A stretch of DNA of 64,000 nucleotides from Lacisediminihabitans sp046156175 (lineage in GTDB: Bacteria; Actinomycetota; Actinomycetes; Actinomycetales; Microbacteriaceae), in the NCBI RefSeq assembly GCF_046156175.1, contig NZ_JAYLVL010000001.1, forward strand, positions 434,001 to 498,000, given 5' to 3'. The notes below the pieces were generated by a model. It worked only from the letters and a program-made list of their open reading frames with translations. It did no database searches and was not told the DNA's origin. Position 1 is the stretch's first letter; every line of letters begins with the position of its first letter. Positions 16,867 through 25,670 of this stretch are shown here, piece after piece. The position numbers were made by a program, and so were the translations under genes.

Positions 16867-17355
16867 GTGCTCAGTAACGACGAGATTGAGAAAGTACGGC
16901 GCGAGTACACAGCGCCGTTCTACCTGAAGTTCAGGCGTGATGGGCTTTCACTTGCCCCCAAAATCGTCGAGCTCGCCCACGCTGCATCGGAAGCCCAAGT
17001 GCTGTTCATGCTGGAGACCGAGGAGTGGCGTTCTCGCAAGATGGGAGCATTGTTCGCGCTTGCGCGGAAAGCGCCATCGATTCACAAGGCAGTGCTGCGC
17101 AGCCTTGAGACCTCACAAGGCACGCTCACAGCGCCTGAGCTGTCCTCAGCCGCAATAGTCCTTCACGGGAACGAGGCTCTCCCTTCGCTCGTGATGTACG
17201 AGTCGAACGCCATAGCAAGAAACCTTGGAGGCTTCGACATCACTGCTGCAGCGATTCACCATCTAGGCGGCGAGCCCATGGCAGGGGACGCGGAAGCAGG
17301 CGGTGAATCGTTCGGACGGCTGCTTCGTATGGGCACGTTCATCCACGAATCCTGA
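16867..17355 (+). CDS. Hypothetical protein, possibly HEAT-like/DUF6000-like
   Basis: The 162-residue predicted soluble protein starts at a GTG (LSNDEIEKVRREYTAPFYLK); no better start is in frame downstream of the region that lacks similarity to anything. The middle part WRSRKMGALFALARKAPSIH followed by SLETSQGTLTAPELSSAAIV and LPSLVMY has the look of helical repeat proteins such as DUF6000, but the match is by eye and weak. Codon use is unlike its neighbours (AAA, ATA, AGA, CAA are frequent) and the DNA is less GC-rich, so recent acquisition into the conserved lepA-hemW interval is likely. It converges on lepA with a 12-base gap. Confidence 0.65.
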   Translation: MLSNDEIEKVRREYTAPFYLKFRRDGLSLAPKIVELAHAASEAQVLFMLETEEWRSRKMGALFALARKAPSIHKAVLRSLETSQGTLTAPELSSAAIVLHGNEALPSLVMYESNAIARNLGGFDITAAAIHHLGGEPMAGDAEAGGESFGRLLRMGTFIHES

Positions 17356-17367
17356 GGGCCTACAGCG

Positions 17368-19218
17368 CTACTTCTCTTTCTTGGTCTCCGTGTCGCCACT
17401 GAGCGCCGCGATGAACGCCTCTTGCGGAACCTCGACGCGACCCACCATCTTCATGCGCTTCTTGCCCTCCTTCTGCTTCTCGAGGAGCTTGCGCTTGCGG
17501 GTGATGTCACCGCCGTAGCACTTGGCAAGCACGTCTTTGCGCATAGCGCTGATCGACTCACGGGCGATGATCCGAGCGCCGATGGCGGCCTGGATCGGCA
17601 CCTCGAACTGCTGCCGCGGGATCAGCTTCTTGAGCCGCTCCGTCATGAGCACGCCGTAGGCGTAGGCCTTGTCGCGGTGCACGATGGCGCTGAAGGCATC
17701 CACCGCCTCGCCCTGCAGCAGGATGTCGACCTTCACGAGATCCGCATCCTGGTCGCCGGTCGGTTCGTAATCGAGGCTCGCGTAGCCGGCCGTGCGGCTC
17801 TTCAGCTGGTCGAAGAAGTCGAACACGATCTCGCCGAGCGGCATCGTGTAGTGCAACTCGACCCGGTCTTCTCCCACGTATTCCATGCCCTGCATGGTGC
17901 CGCGACGGCCCTGGCAGAGTTCCATCACGGTGCCGACGAAATCCTTCGGGGTGAGGATGGATGCCTTCACCACGGGTTCACTCACCGAGGCGATCTTTCC
18001 GCCAGGGAACTCGCTCGGGTTGGTGACCGTTACGGTCTTCTTGTCGTCGGTCGTGACCTGGTAGATCACGCTCGGTGCCGTTGCGATGAGGTCTAGGCCG
18101 AACTCACGTTCGAGCCGTTCCGTGACGATCTCGAGGTGCAGCAGTCCGAGGAATCCGCAGCGGAAGCCGAAACCGAGCGCGACGGAGGTCTCGGGCTCGT
18201 AGACCAGCGCGGCATCCGAGAGCTTGAGCTTGTCGAGGGCCTCGCGCAGCACCGGATAGTCCGAGCCGTCGATCGGGTAGATGCCGGAGAAGACCATGGG
18301 CATCGGCTCCGAATAGCCCTTGAGGGCGACGGTCGCTGGCTTCATGAAGCTCGTCACGGTGTCACCCACCTTGCTGAGTCGCACGTCTTTGACGCCGGTG
18401 ATGAGGTAGCCGACCTCGCCGACGCCGAGTCCCTTGGTCGGGGTCGGCTCGGGAGCGCTGACACCGATCTCGAGCACCTCGTGGGCGCTCTTGGTGCTCA
18501 TCATCATGATCTTCTCGCGCGGCTTCAGTGCCCCGTCGATCATGCGCACGTACGTGATGACTCCGCGGTAGGCGTCATAGACGGAGTCGAAGATCATCGC
18601 GCGCGCGGGCGCGGTCGGGTCGCCCACCGGCGGCGGGATGAGGCGGGTCGCGCGGTCGAGCAGCTCCGGCACGCCGACACCGGTCTTGCCGGAGACGAGC
18701 AGGATGTCCTCCGGCTTGCAGCCGAGCAGGCCGACGATCTCCTTGATGTACTTCTCCGGGTCGGCGGCCGGGAGGTCGATCTTGTTGAGCACCGGGATGA
18801 TCGTGAGGTCGTTGTCGAGCGCGAGGTAGAGGTTGGCGAGGGTCTGGGCCTCGATGCCCTGCGCGGCATCCACCAGCAGAATCGCCCCCTCGCAGGCCGC
18901 AAGCGAGCGAGAGACCTCGTAGGTGAAGTCCACGTGGCCGGGGGTGTCGATCATGTTCAGCGCGTAGGTCTGGCCGTCGAGCTCCCACGGCATCCGCACG
19001 GCCTGGCTCTTGATGGTGATTCCGCGTTCGCGCTCGATGTCCATGCGGTCGAGGTACTGGGCACGCATGTCCCGGTCGCTCACGACGCCGGTGATCTGCA
19101 GCATCCGGTCCGCCAGCGTGGACTTGCCGTGGTCGATGTGGGCGATGATGCAGAAGTTGCGGATGAAGGCGGGGTCGGTCGAAGCCGGCTCGAGGGCCTT
19201 CAATGCTCTGGGGCTCAC
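17368..19218 (-). CDS. lepA: Translation elongation factor 4 (LepA)
   Basis: LepA is a ribosome-dependent GTPase that acts on stalled or maturing ribosomes. I place the start at a GTG (19218) with AAGGA five bases upstream, giving 616 residues, the normal length; the longer in-frame reading has no similarity. G-domain motifs are IDHGKSTLADRML (with HIDHGK), DTPGHVDF, NKID and the LepA-specific QGIEAQTLANLYLALDND. The C-terminal domain ends in basic KRKLLEKQKEGKKRMKMVG, typical of the family. Confidence 0.97.
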   Translation of the reverse strand: MSPRALKALEPASTDPAFIRNFCIIAHIDHGKSTLADRMLQITGVVSDRDMRAQYLDRMDIERERGITIKSQAVRMPWELDGQTYALNMIDTPGHVDFTYEVSRSLAACEGAILLVDAAQGIEAQTLANLYLALDNDLTIIPVLNKIDLPAADPEKYIKEIVGLLGCKPEDILLVSGKTGVGVPELLDRATRLIPPPVGDPTAPARAMIFDSVYDAYRGVITYVRMIDGALKPREKIMMMSTKSAHEVLEIGVSAPEPTPTKGLGVGEVGYLITGVKDVRLSKVGDTVTSFMKPATVALKGYSEPMPMVFSGIYPIDGSDYPVLREALDKLKLSDAALVYEPETSVALGFGFRCGFLGLLHLEIVTERLEREFGLDLIATAPSVIYQVTTDDKKTVTVTNPSEFPGGKIASVSEPVVKASILTPKDFVGTVMELCQGRRGTMQGMEYVGEDRVELHYTMPLGEIVFDFFDQLKSRTAGYASLDYEPTGDQDADLVKVDILLQGEAVDAFSAIVHRDKAYAYGVLMTERLKKLIPRQQFEVPIQAAIGARIIARESISAMRKDVLAKCYGGDITRKRKLLEKQKEGKKRMKMVGRVEVPQEAFIAALSGDTETKKEK

Positions 19219-19307
19219 GCAAATCCTTCGTATCAGTACCGTGGGGTCGCACAATTCTCCCACGACGCGCGTCGACCGGGATGCGGGCGCCGGTCGGCGT
19301 GCGCTCG

Positions 19308-19670
19308 TTACTGTCCGAAGAACGCCGCGAAGACTCCCAGTGGACCAAGGAATGCGAGACCGAACGCCAGCGCGAGCACCGGAAGCGCGAGGGACACCGC
19401 TCCGACGATGATGCCCCAGGTACTGAAGTTGCGACCTGCAGGTTCACGGTTGAGCCCGATCGAACCGACGACGATAGCGGCGATCGGAACGATCAGCGTG
19501 TAACCGAAAGCGATCGAGGCGATCGCGAGCACGAGGCTGATGATCCCGAGGCTTCGGGATGGGTCGGCTGCTGTGGCCGGAACGGCCTGTTCCTGCGTGG
19601 GCGCCGGGGTGGTGTCGATGGACGGGGTGGTGTCGATGGTCGGGGTGGTGTCGATGGACGGGGTGGTCAT
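19308..19670 (-). CDS. DUF4190 membrane protein with SIDTTP repeats
   Basis: The 120-residue protein has a disordered N-terminus (1-45) containing three copies of a six-residue unit, (S/T)IDTTP, followed by a DUF4190-type domain with two to three membrane helices (RSLGIISLVLAIASIAFGY, then a second pair near 80-115). The ATG at 19670 has GGAGAG three bases upstream. DUF4190 proteins have no established function. It lies in the same direction as lepA, 89 bases before its end point of transcription start. Confidence 0.85.
   Translation of the reverse strand: MTTPSIDTTPTIDTTPSIDTTPAPTQEQAVPATAADPSRSLGIISLVLAIASIAFGYTLIVPIAAIVVGSIGLNREPAGRNFSTWGIIVGAVSLALPVLALAFGLAFLGPLGVFAAFFGQ
19605..19658. 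repeat. Three 18-bp repeats in the DUF4190 gene
   Basis: Three in-frame tandem 18-bp units encode (S/T)IDTTP and differ by few bases, which suggests recent slippage-type expansion. Confidence 0.8.
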
Positions 19671-19763
19671 GTTCTCTCCAGGGGTGATCGGTGTCACTTC
19701 AGGCTAGAAAACAGCGGATCCGGCGACCATGGGGCTAACCCCCGGGTTGCTCGCGGCCAATCC

Positions 19764-20903
19764 CTACGGTGCCGGCAGTCGCCCGAGCCCCTCGAGCAGC
19801 ACGGCCTGGTCGGCAGCGAGCGACACCCGGATCCAGCCCTCTCCGGACCGCCCGAAAGCACTGCCCGGCGCGACCGCGACCCGGTCGTGGAGCAGAAAGT
19901 GTTCGGCCCAGGCAGCGACGTCACCGCCACTCGCGTGCGAGACATCCACCCATAGGTAGAAGGCGCCGCCGGGCCGCTGGTAACGGATGCCGCGGGAGTC
20001 GAGCAGCGCGCACGCCGCCTCGAGGTTGGCGCGATAGTGCTCGCGCGAGTCGGCCACGTGCTGGTGATCGCCGGTGATCGCGGCGACCGCGGCGTATTGG
20101 TCCGGCATCCCGACACAGCTGATCGATGCCTCCTGAACCGTTCGCATGACGGCGGCGAGACCGGGCGGGGTAACGAGATAGCCGATGCGAGCCCCCGTCA
20201 TCGCGTAGGTCTTGGAGAGGGAGAAGACGCTGAACACCCGATCATCGGTATCGAGGCTGGCGATGCTGACATGCGGGGCGCTGTAGGTGAAATATTCGTA
20301 GACCTCGTCGCTGAGTACCCAGAGGTCGTGGCGGCGGGCGAATTCGAGAAGCGTGCGCAACTGACTCTCGTCGAACACGACACCGAGCGGATTCGACGGG
20401 GAGTTGATGATGATGACACGGGTGCGGTCCGTCACGAGTCGCTCGAGTTCGTCGAGATCGGGAGCGAAACCGTGCTCCGGGCGCAGGGAGTATGGCACCG
20501 GTACGGCCTCGAGCAGCCGGGCGTTCATGGTGAACGTGGTGTAGCCGGGATCGGGCACGAGCACCTCGTCACCGGTGGAGAGCAGGAGGCGCATCGCCTG
20601 GAACAGCCCCTGCGTGGCGCCGAGGGTCACCCAGACGCGCTCGACATCCACCTCGATGCCGTTCTCCCGGGCCAACTTCTCCACGATGGCAGCTCTCAGC
20701 GGTGGGATGCCGCCGTTTGCGGAGTAGCTCGTGAGGTCGTCGCGCCACGCCTGTGCCCCCGCCGCGAGGATGTGCGCGGCAACCGCGCGGTCCGGCTCCC
20801 CCACCGCGAGGGAGATCACATCGTCCAGCTCGAGGGCGATCTCGAAGATGCGCCGGATGCCGGACGGTGGAACGGCGGCGATGTGCGGGGAGAGTGACGG
20901 CAT
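19764..20903 (-). CDS. PLP-dependent aminotransferase, class I/II
   Basis: The 379-residue cytoplasmic fold-type I aminotransferase has VTLGATQGLFQAMRLLL, the NSPSNPLGVVF loop contacting PLP, DEVYEYFTY, and the Schiff-base lysine in SLSKTYAMTGARIGYL. The C-terminal arginine that binds substrate carboxylate is in GWIRVSLA. Members of this branch act on aspartate, aromatic or branched amino acids; specificity cannot be assigned. TAGCCT six bases before the ATG suggests a leaderless mRNA. It is divergent from the broken hydrolase gene. Confidence 0.92.
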   Translation of the reverse strand: MPSLSPHIAAVPPSGIRRIFEIALELDDVISLAVGEPDRAVAAHILAAGAQAWRDDLTSYSANGGIPPLRAAIVEKLARENGIEVDVERVWVTLGATQGLFQAMRLLLSTGDEVLVPDPGYTTFTMNARLLEAVPVPYSLRPEHGFAPDLDELERLVTDRTRVIIINSPSNPLGVVFDESQLRTLLEFARRHDLWVLSDEVYEYFTYSAPHVSIASLDTDDRVFSVFSLSKTYAMTGARIGYLVTPPGLAAVMRTVQEASISCVGMPDQYAAVAAITGDHQHVADSREHYRANLEAACALLDSRGIRYQRPGGAFYLWVDVSHASGGDVAAWAEHFLLHDRVAVAPGSAFGRSGEGWIRVSLAADQAVLLEGLGRLPAP

Positions 20904-20909
20904 ACTGTC

Positions 20910-20915
20910 AGGCTA
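20910..20915 (-). promoter_or_regulatory. Candidate -10 box of the aminotransferase gene (leaderless)
   Basis: TAGCCT reads on the minus strand six bases before the ATG at 20903. Confidence 0.45.
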
Positions 20916-20934
20916 TTACCCCAGCCGGAGCCGT

Positions 20935-20940
20935 TAGCAT
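20935..20940 (+). promoter_or_regulatory. Candidate -10 box of the broken hydrolase gene (leaderless)
   Basis: TAGCAT lies six bases before the ATG at 20947, 25 bases from the divergent aminotransferase box. Confidence 0.45.
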
Positions 20941-20946
20941 CGTGAA

Positions 20947-21675
20947 ATGCCCACCCCCGTCGTGCTCGTCCACGGCCTCCGCGGCTCGAGCGCCGAGTGG
21001 TCGGTGCTGCGCGACATCCTCGAGGCTCATGGGCATGCCGTTGTGGCGGTCGATCTTCCCGGCCACGGGACTCGCATCGGCGAACCCTTCTCCATCGGCG
21101 AGTCCCTGGTGACCGTTGCGGATGCCGCGCGCTCCCTCGGCACCGCGCCGGTGTTCGTCGTCGGCCGGGGGCTCGGCGGTCATCTCGCCGTGGAGTGCGG
21201 GTCCCTGATCGGCACGGTCGGCGGTGTCGTCGCCATCGGCTGTGGCACCTAGGCGCTCAGCTGGGTTCTCGACAGCTACCGCATCGCCTCGACCACGACC
21301 CACCACATGCTTCCCGACAGCGGCGCGGCAGTGAGCAGTGCGGCATCCTCCACCTTCGTGCGGGCCGGATCCTCCGGCGGTGTCGCCCCCTCCGAGCACT
21401 TCGCCGACACCCTCCGCCAGCTCGACGCTCTCGAGACCGGTGCCGCGCTTTCGCGACTGCAGGTGCCGGTGTGGCTGCTCAACGGACAGTTCGACCGGTT
21501 CCGGATGCAGGAGCGCGCCTTCCTGTCCGCTGCGGCCGATCACCGGCTCGTGCGACAGCGCGGGGTGCGCCTAGCCGCCCGTTTCCGCCGCCCGATGGAC
21601 ACTGCTCGCCTCCTGCTGGGAATCCTCGATGGGCGCCACCCGACACGCTCCCGCGCCGCGTTGCCGGATCGCTGA
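20947..21675 (+). pseudogene. Alpha/beta hydrolase interrupted by an in-frame TAG
   Basis: The frame opens MPTPVVLVHGLRGSSAEW, a classic alpha/beta hydrolase N-terminus, and is stopped by TAG at 21250-21252 after 101 codons. The same frame then continues without another stop to 21675 with WVLDSYRIAS, the core strand VPVWLLNGQFDRF (acid residue) and an alpha-helical end, giving about 242 residues in total, a normal length. The single TAG could come from CAG by one change. The nucleophile elbow reads GRGLG, so the usual serine is absent, and no histidine sits in the usual C-terminal place, so the protein may have been non-catalytic before the stop arose. The promoter looks intact. Confidence 0.75.
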
Positions 21676-21689
21676 CGCACTGGTATCGT
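21661..21689 (+). promoter_or_regulatory. Possible rpsT promoter
   Basis: TTGCCG, a 17-base spacer and TATCGT preceded by TG (extended -10) end about 125 bases upstream of rpsT, overlapping the end of the broken hydrolase gene. Confidence 0.35.
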
Positions 21690-21814
21690 TGATGGTTGGC
21701 TTGCGCGAGACATTTGGTACCCGAATGGTTTCGCGAATCGCAGCCCGGATCCCCCAGCACTGGAACCGGTTCGCGGCTGCCCTCAACCGTTCGAACCACA
21801 GAGAAAGTTAGACA

Positions 21815-22075
21815 TTGGCAAACATCAAGTCGCAGATCAAGCGCATCGGAACCAACAAGAAGTCCCAGGACCGCAACAAGGCCGTGAAGAGCGAGGTCAA
21901 GACCGCCGTGCGTACCGCGCGTGAGGCCATCGTCGCCGGCGACGCCGCCAAGGCCGCCACCGCGCTCGCGCTCGCGTCGAAGAAGCTCGACAAGGCCGCA
22001 AGCAAGGGCGTCATCCACAAGAACCAGGCCGCGAACCGCAAGTCGGCCATCGCCAAGCAGGTCGCTGCACTCTAA
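21815..22075 (+). CDS. rpsT: 30S ribosomal protein S20
   Basis: The 86-residue basic, all-helical primary binder of 16S rRNA starts with TTG (MANIKSQIKRIGTNKKSQ is the family N-terminus, so the start is secure despite the rare codon). Rare start codons are a known feature of rpsT and are linked to translational autoregulation in other bacteria. It is followed by a strong terminator shared with the convergent holA. The rpsT-holA convergence is typical of Actinobacteria. Confidence 0.98.
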   Translation: MANIKSQIKRIGTNKKSQDRNKAVKSEVKTAVRTAREAIVAGDAAKAATALALASKKLDKAASKGVIHKNQAANRKSAIAKQVAAL

Positions 22076-22091
22076 GCGTTTTCGTCAGAAG

Positions 22092-22121
22092 CCCGTCACC
22101 GTTCGCGGTGGCGGGTTTTTT
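22092..22121 (+). terminator. Rho-independent terminator of rpsT
   Basis: A 10-bp stem (CCCGTCACCG / CGGTGGCGGG, one G-U pair) closed by a TTCG loop is followed by six T residues. It lies between the convergent rpsT and holA. Confidence 0.9.
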
Positions 22122-22130
22122 GCGTGCCTG

Positions 22131-23183
22131 CTAGGAGGTGCCGCGGGTGCTGATCACGCCGACGAGACGCTCGAGCACGAAGACCGGATCGCGACCGGCA
22201 CCCTTGATCGCGGCATCCGTCTCGGCGAGCAGTTCGATGCACCGGCCGAGGCCGCGATCGTCCCACCCCTGCAGGTCCCGACGGGCGCGATCCACCTGCC
22301 AGGGCGCGAGTCCGAACTGCTGGGCGAGCTGGCCGGATCCTCCGCGTGCGCCGGAGATCTTCGCCATGGTGCGCAACTTGCTGGCGAAGGCGGCGAGGAT
22401 CGGCACCGGGTCGGCACCGGAGGCGAGGGCGTGGCGAAGCAGGATGAGCGCCTCACCGCGACGGCCCGCGATCGCGACATCCGCGACCCGGAAAGCGTTG
22501 GTCTCGACCCTGCCCGAGTAGTACTTCTCGACTGTTACTTCGGTGATCTCCTCGCTCGCGTCGGCCATCAGCTGCTGGCAGGCGGCCGCGAGCTCGGCGA
22601 GATCGTCTGAGAAGGCCCCGGTGAGCGCGCGCAGGGCACCGCTCGTGATGCGGCGGTTCTCGATCGCGAACTCCGCCGCAGCGAAGTCGAGCTTCTCGGA
22701 GTCTTTCTTGAGTTCGGTGCAGACGATCTCGATACCGTTGCCGAGCCCGCCGCGGATGGCGTCGAGCAGCTTCTTGCCCCGAACTCCGCCGGCGTGCCGC
22801 AGCACGACATAGGTGTCATCGGCCGGTGACTCCAGGTACTGGAGCGTCTCGGCGATGAAGGCATCAGTGCACTTCTCTACGCCGGTGACCCGGATCAGGC
22901 GCGGCTCGCCGAACAGCGAGGGACTGGCCATGGTGATGAGCTCACCCGGTCCGTAGGCATCCGCTTCGAGGTCGCTGATCTCGAGGCTCGGATCTTCCGC
23001 CTTGAGGATCTCGCGCAGCATGCGGATGGCGCGTTCGGCGAGAAAATCCTCCGTGCCGGAGACGAGCACGACATTCGCCGGTCGCACACGGTCCCAGCCC
23101 AGCTGCGGGATCGACACCACAACCTTCCCTGCCGGAGATGCGGATTTCGGTGCTGCCCTGCCTGCCACTGCCCTGCCTGCCAC
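22131..23183 (-). CDS. holA: DNA polymerase III subunit delta
   Basis: HolA is the delta subunit of the clamp loader, which opens the beta clamp. The 350-residue protein has an N-terminal AAA-like domain (about 30-170, with VVLVSGTEDFLAERAIR and ELITMASPSLFGEPRLI) and a helical C-terminal domain with the ARRDLQGW block. Start is a GTG at 23183 preceded by GGGAG; a 15-bp tandem duplication makes a second GTG 15 bases further in, so residues 1-10 read as two copies of VAGRA. It is downstream of comEC in the usual comEA-comEC-holA order. Confidence 0.95.
   Translation of the reverse strand: MAGRAVAGRAAPKSASPAGKVVVSIPQLGWDRVRPANVVLVSGTEDFLAERAIRMLREILKAEDPSLEISDLEADAYGPGELITMASPSLFGEPRLIRVTGVEKCTDAFIAETLQYLESPADDTYVVLRHAGGVRGKKLLDAIRGGLGNGIEIVCTELKKDSEKLDFAAAEFAIENRRITSGALRALTGAFSDDLAELAAACQQLMADASEEITEVTVEKYYSGRVETNAFRVADVAIAGRRGEALILLRHALASGADPVPILAAFASKLRTMAKISGARGGSGQLAQQFGLAPWQVDRARRDLQGWDDRGLGRCIELLAETDAAIKGAGRDPVFVLERLVGVISTRGTS
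23154..23183. repeat. 15-bp tandem duplication at the holA start
   Basis: Two identical 15-bp units beginning GTGGCAGG (minus strand) give two in-frame GTG start candidates. Confidence 0.75.
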
Positions 23184-23255
23184 TGCGCTCCCTGAACTTC
23201 TTCGCCCTGAAGGGCTGTCGGCCCCAGTTTATTGCGACCCCACCGACGCTCGGAC

Positions 23256-23330
23256 CGACTAGCGAGACGCCGACTGGCGAGAGCCCGACACCTGAGAAGC
23301 CGACACCAGAAGGGCCGTCTAGCGAGAGGT
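23256..23330. repeat. Five decaying 15-bp repeats across the comEC stop codon
   Basis: The units CGACTAGCGAGACGC, CGACTGGCGAGAGCC, CGACACCTGAGAAGC, CGACACCAGAAGGGC and CGTCTAGCGAGAGGT follow head to tail. The last contains the comEC stop and the first would carry a TAG in the same frame. The gap between comEC and holA is made mostly of this array. Confidence 0.75.
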
Positions 23331-25670
23331 CGCCTTCCCTTCCGGCATCGGATGCTCAGTCCAGACGGTCACGCCCCCTCCCGGGGCCGGCGCCAACAGT
23401 GCCATCCCCTCGAGGTCCGTGCGGGTCGCAACAGTGCCACTGTCGGCGAGGATGCCGAGCAGTCTGTCGGTCGGATGCCCGTAGCCGTTGTCGAGGCCCA
23501 CGCCGATCACTCCCACAGTCGCGTGCAGCGCCGCGTAGAGCTTCGGGTTCTGGTCGCCCGAACCGTGGTGCGCCACCTTCACGACATCCACCGGACCGAT
23601 GCGATTGGCCGCCATCATCAGGGCCTGTGGTCGATCGCCGAGGTCGCCGAGAAACAGAGACGAGAGGCATCCAGACGCGCACTCCCCGAGCCCGGTGAAC
23701 CGCAGTGTCACGCTGGCGTCGTTGCCGGGTTCGACCGAGCCCAGCCGGGCCCGTGGCCACAAAACCTCCCACCCGAGCTCGCCCAACCGGCCCGTGAGTC
23801 CCTGGCTCACCTGGCTGACGGCGGCCCCGTGCTGCGCGAGCTGCGCGCCGATGCCCGATGCCGGAGATCCGTCGGTCGGGCCGGTCATCGCCCGGGTGAC
23901 GCGCCCGAACACGGCGGCGGTACCGCCAACATGATCAAAGTCCCAGTGGGTGAGCAGCAGAAGGTCGATGCGGGAGATGCCGAGTTCGTCGAGGCAACGC
24001 CGTAACAGCTTCGGATCGCGACCCGTGTCGATGAGAGCGATCTGCCCTTGGCTGCGAACGAGCACCGCATCGCCCTGGCCGACGTCGCAGGCCGCGATCT
24101 GCCAGTTCTCGGGTCTCGAGAGACGCTGCCTCAGCGAATCACCCGCCGCGATACCTCCAGCCGCAACCAACACCAGGGCGAGCGCGATCACCGCGAACCT
24201 GCGCCACAGACGACCGGGCGGCGCAAGCACGACCACGAGGAGTAACGCAGTGATGACCGCGATGGAGGCGAGCCCGGGAGTGCCCTGCACCCAGGGAAGC
24301 GACCCGCCCGGCAGGCCGCTGAAAAAAGTTGCGACGGAGGCGATCCAGGCCGCCGGCAGCCACGCGATCGCCGCGACGAGGTTCCCGACAGCAGGCAACA
24401 CCGGAAGCAGCACACAGGCGATCAATCCGAGCACGGTGGCAACCGGAGCGGCGGGCTCGGCGAGCACATTGGCGAACACGCCGTAGGTGGGAATGCTCGG
24501 GTTGAGCAGGATGAGCACCGGTTGGCACGCCAGCTGTGCGGCGAGCGGGATGGAGAGCACCGCCGCGAGCCAGAGCGGTATCCAACGCGACATCAGCCGC
24601 GTGAGCGGTCCGGAGAGGGTCAGCAGTCCACCGGTGGCGAGCACGGAGAGGATGAAGCCATAGCTGTGGGAGAGCCACGGATCGGTCGCCAGCAGGATGA
24701 GACTCGCGAGCGCCAGGATCGGGATGCCGCGAACCGGACGTCCCCGGGCGAGTGCCGCGAGCACCAGAGCCGCCATCACCGCGGCCCGCAGCACGCTCGG
24801 CTCGGGGGTGACCAGCACCACGAAGCCCACGAGGATCACCACCGACAGGCCGATCCGCCAGCCCCGCGGTAGACCGATCGACGCACCACCGAGCATGACC
24901 AGAGCGATCACGACAGCACAATTGGCGCCGGAGACGGCCGTCAGGTGACTGAGCGACGTCACCTTCATCGCGCCGTCGAGTGCGGTGCCGACGGCGCTGG
25001 TGTCCCCGATGGCGAGGCCCGGGAGCAGGTCTCCACCGTCGCCCGGGAGTGTTGCCGCGGCATCCCGGAACCGGGCGCGAAGACCATTCGCCCAGTCGAG
25101 GTACGAGGGCGAGGCGGACTCGAGGCGGACTCCGCGATCGGCGAAGAAGCGGAATGCGACCCGATCTGTCGGCTCCGTTGCCGAGACGGTACCCGCAAGC
25201 TTCACGGTGGCTCCGATACCGATCGTGGTGGGCGGGGGAACCGCGAAGACCGTGACCGGGCTATCGAGAGACAGCGTGTGACCGGCGATGGTCACCGAAT
25301 TCAGCGTGGCGGAGAACATCGCCTTACCCGCGACACCCTGGCCTAGTGCCGGCACCGTTTCGGTGACCACCGCCGTGGCGGTGATGAAACGACCAGCCTT
25401 GGCCGCCTCGAGCAGCACCTCCGGCGATCGGCTCGGGGCTCTGGTCGCCGCGACGCTGGTGAGCAGCGCGCTGGCGGCAAGGGCGAGGACAACGCCGACG
25501 AGCACGGCGCGGCGGCGGCCGCGCGTGGCGACAGATGCCAGGAGGGTCAGGGTGGTCGCTACCCAGAAGAGGATTGCCGAGCCGGGGAGCAGCTGCGGTG
25601 TTGCCACCAGCACCCCGACGACCACCCAGGCGACAACGGTCGGCACCGCGAGTCGAAGATCGACGTTCAC
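23319..25670 (-). CDS. comEC: DNA uptake channel protein ComEC/Rec2
   Basis: ComEC is the polytopic membrane channel that takes up single-stranded DNA. The 783-residue protein has two N-terminal helices, a DUF4131-like region (about 60-190), the competence domain with many helices (about 200-510, with LTAVSGANCAVVIALVML and RAAVMAALVL) and a C-terminal metallo-beta-lactamase-like domain (about 525-775) with the metal motif LLTHWDFDHVGG and VKVAHHGSGDQN. All parts are intact. The start is a GTG at 25670. Its 3' end lies in a 15-bp repeat array and its 5' end in a 17-bp triple repeat. No other competence genes are in the window besides comEA. Confidence 0.95.
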   Translation of the reverse strand: MNVDLRLAVPTVVAWVVVGVLVATPQLLPGSAILFWVATTLTLLASVATRGRRRAVLVGVVLALAASALLTSVAATRAPSRSPEVLLEAAKAGRFITATAVVTETVPALGQGVAGKAMFSATLNSVTIAGHTLSLDSPVTVFAVPPPTTIGIGATVKLAGTVSATEPTDRVAFRFFADRGVRLESASPSYLDWANGLRARFRDAAATLPGDGGDLLPGLAIGDTSAVGTALDGAMKVTSLSHLTAVSGANCAVVIALVMLGGASIGLPRGWRIGLSVVILVGFVVLVTPEPSVLRAAVMAALVLAALARGRPVRGIPILALASLILLATDPWLSHSYGFILSVLATGGLLTLSGPLTRLMSRWIPLWLAAVLSIPLAAQLACQPVLILLNPSIPTYGVFANVLAEPAAPVATVLGLIACVLLPVLPAVGNLVAAIAWLPAAWIASVATFFSGLPGGSLPWVQGTPGLASIAVITALLLVVVLAPPGRLWRRFAVIALALVLVAAGGIAAGDSLRQRLSRPENWQIAACDVGQGDAVLVRSQGQIALIDTGRDPKLLRRCLDELGISRIDLLLLTHWDFDHVGGTAAVFGRVTRAMTGPTDGSPASGIGAQLAQHGAAVSQVSQGLTGRLGELGWEVLWPRARLGSVEPGNDASVTLRFTGLGECASGCLSSLFLGDLGDRPQALMMAANRIGPVDVVKVAHHGSGDQNPKLYAALHATVGVIGVGLDNGYGHPTDRLLGILADSGTVATRTDLEGMALLAPAPGGGVTVWTEHPMPEGKATSR

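Noticed and set aside
21250..21252. The TAG in the hydrolase gene read as pyrrolysine or programmed readthrough
   Set aside because: Nothing in the window supports pyrrolysine use, it is not expected in this group, and no stimulatory structure is evident; a mutation or sequencing error is simpler.
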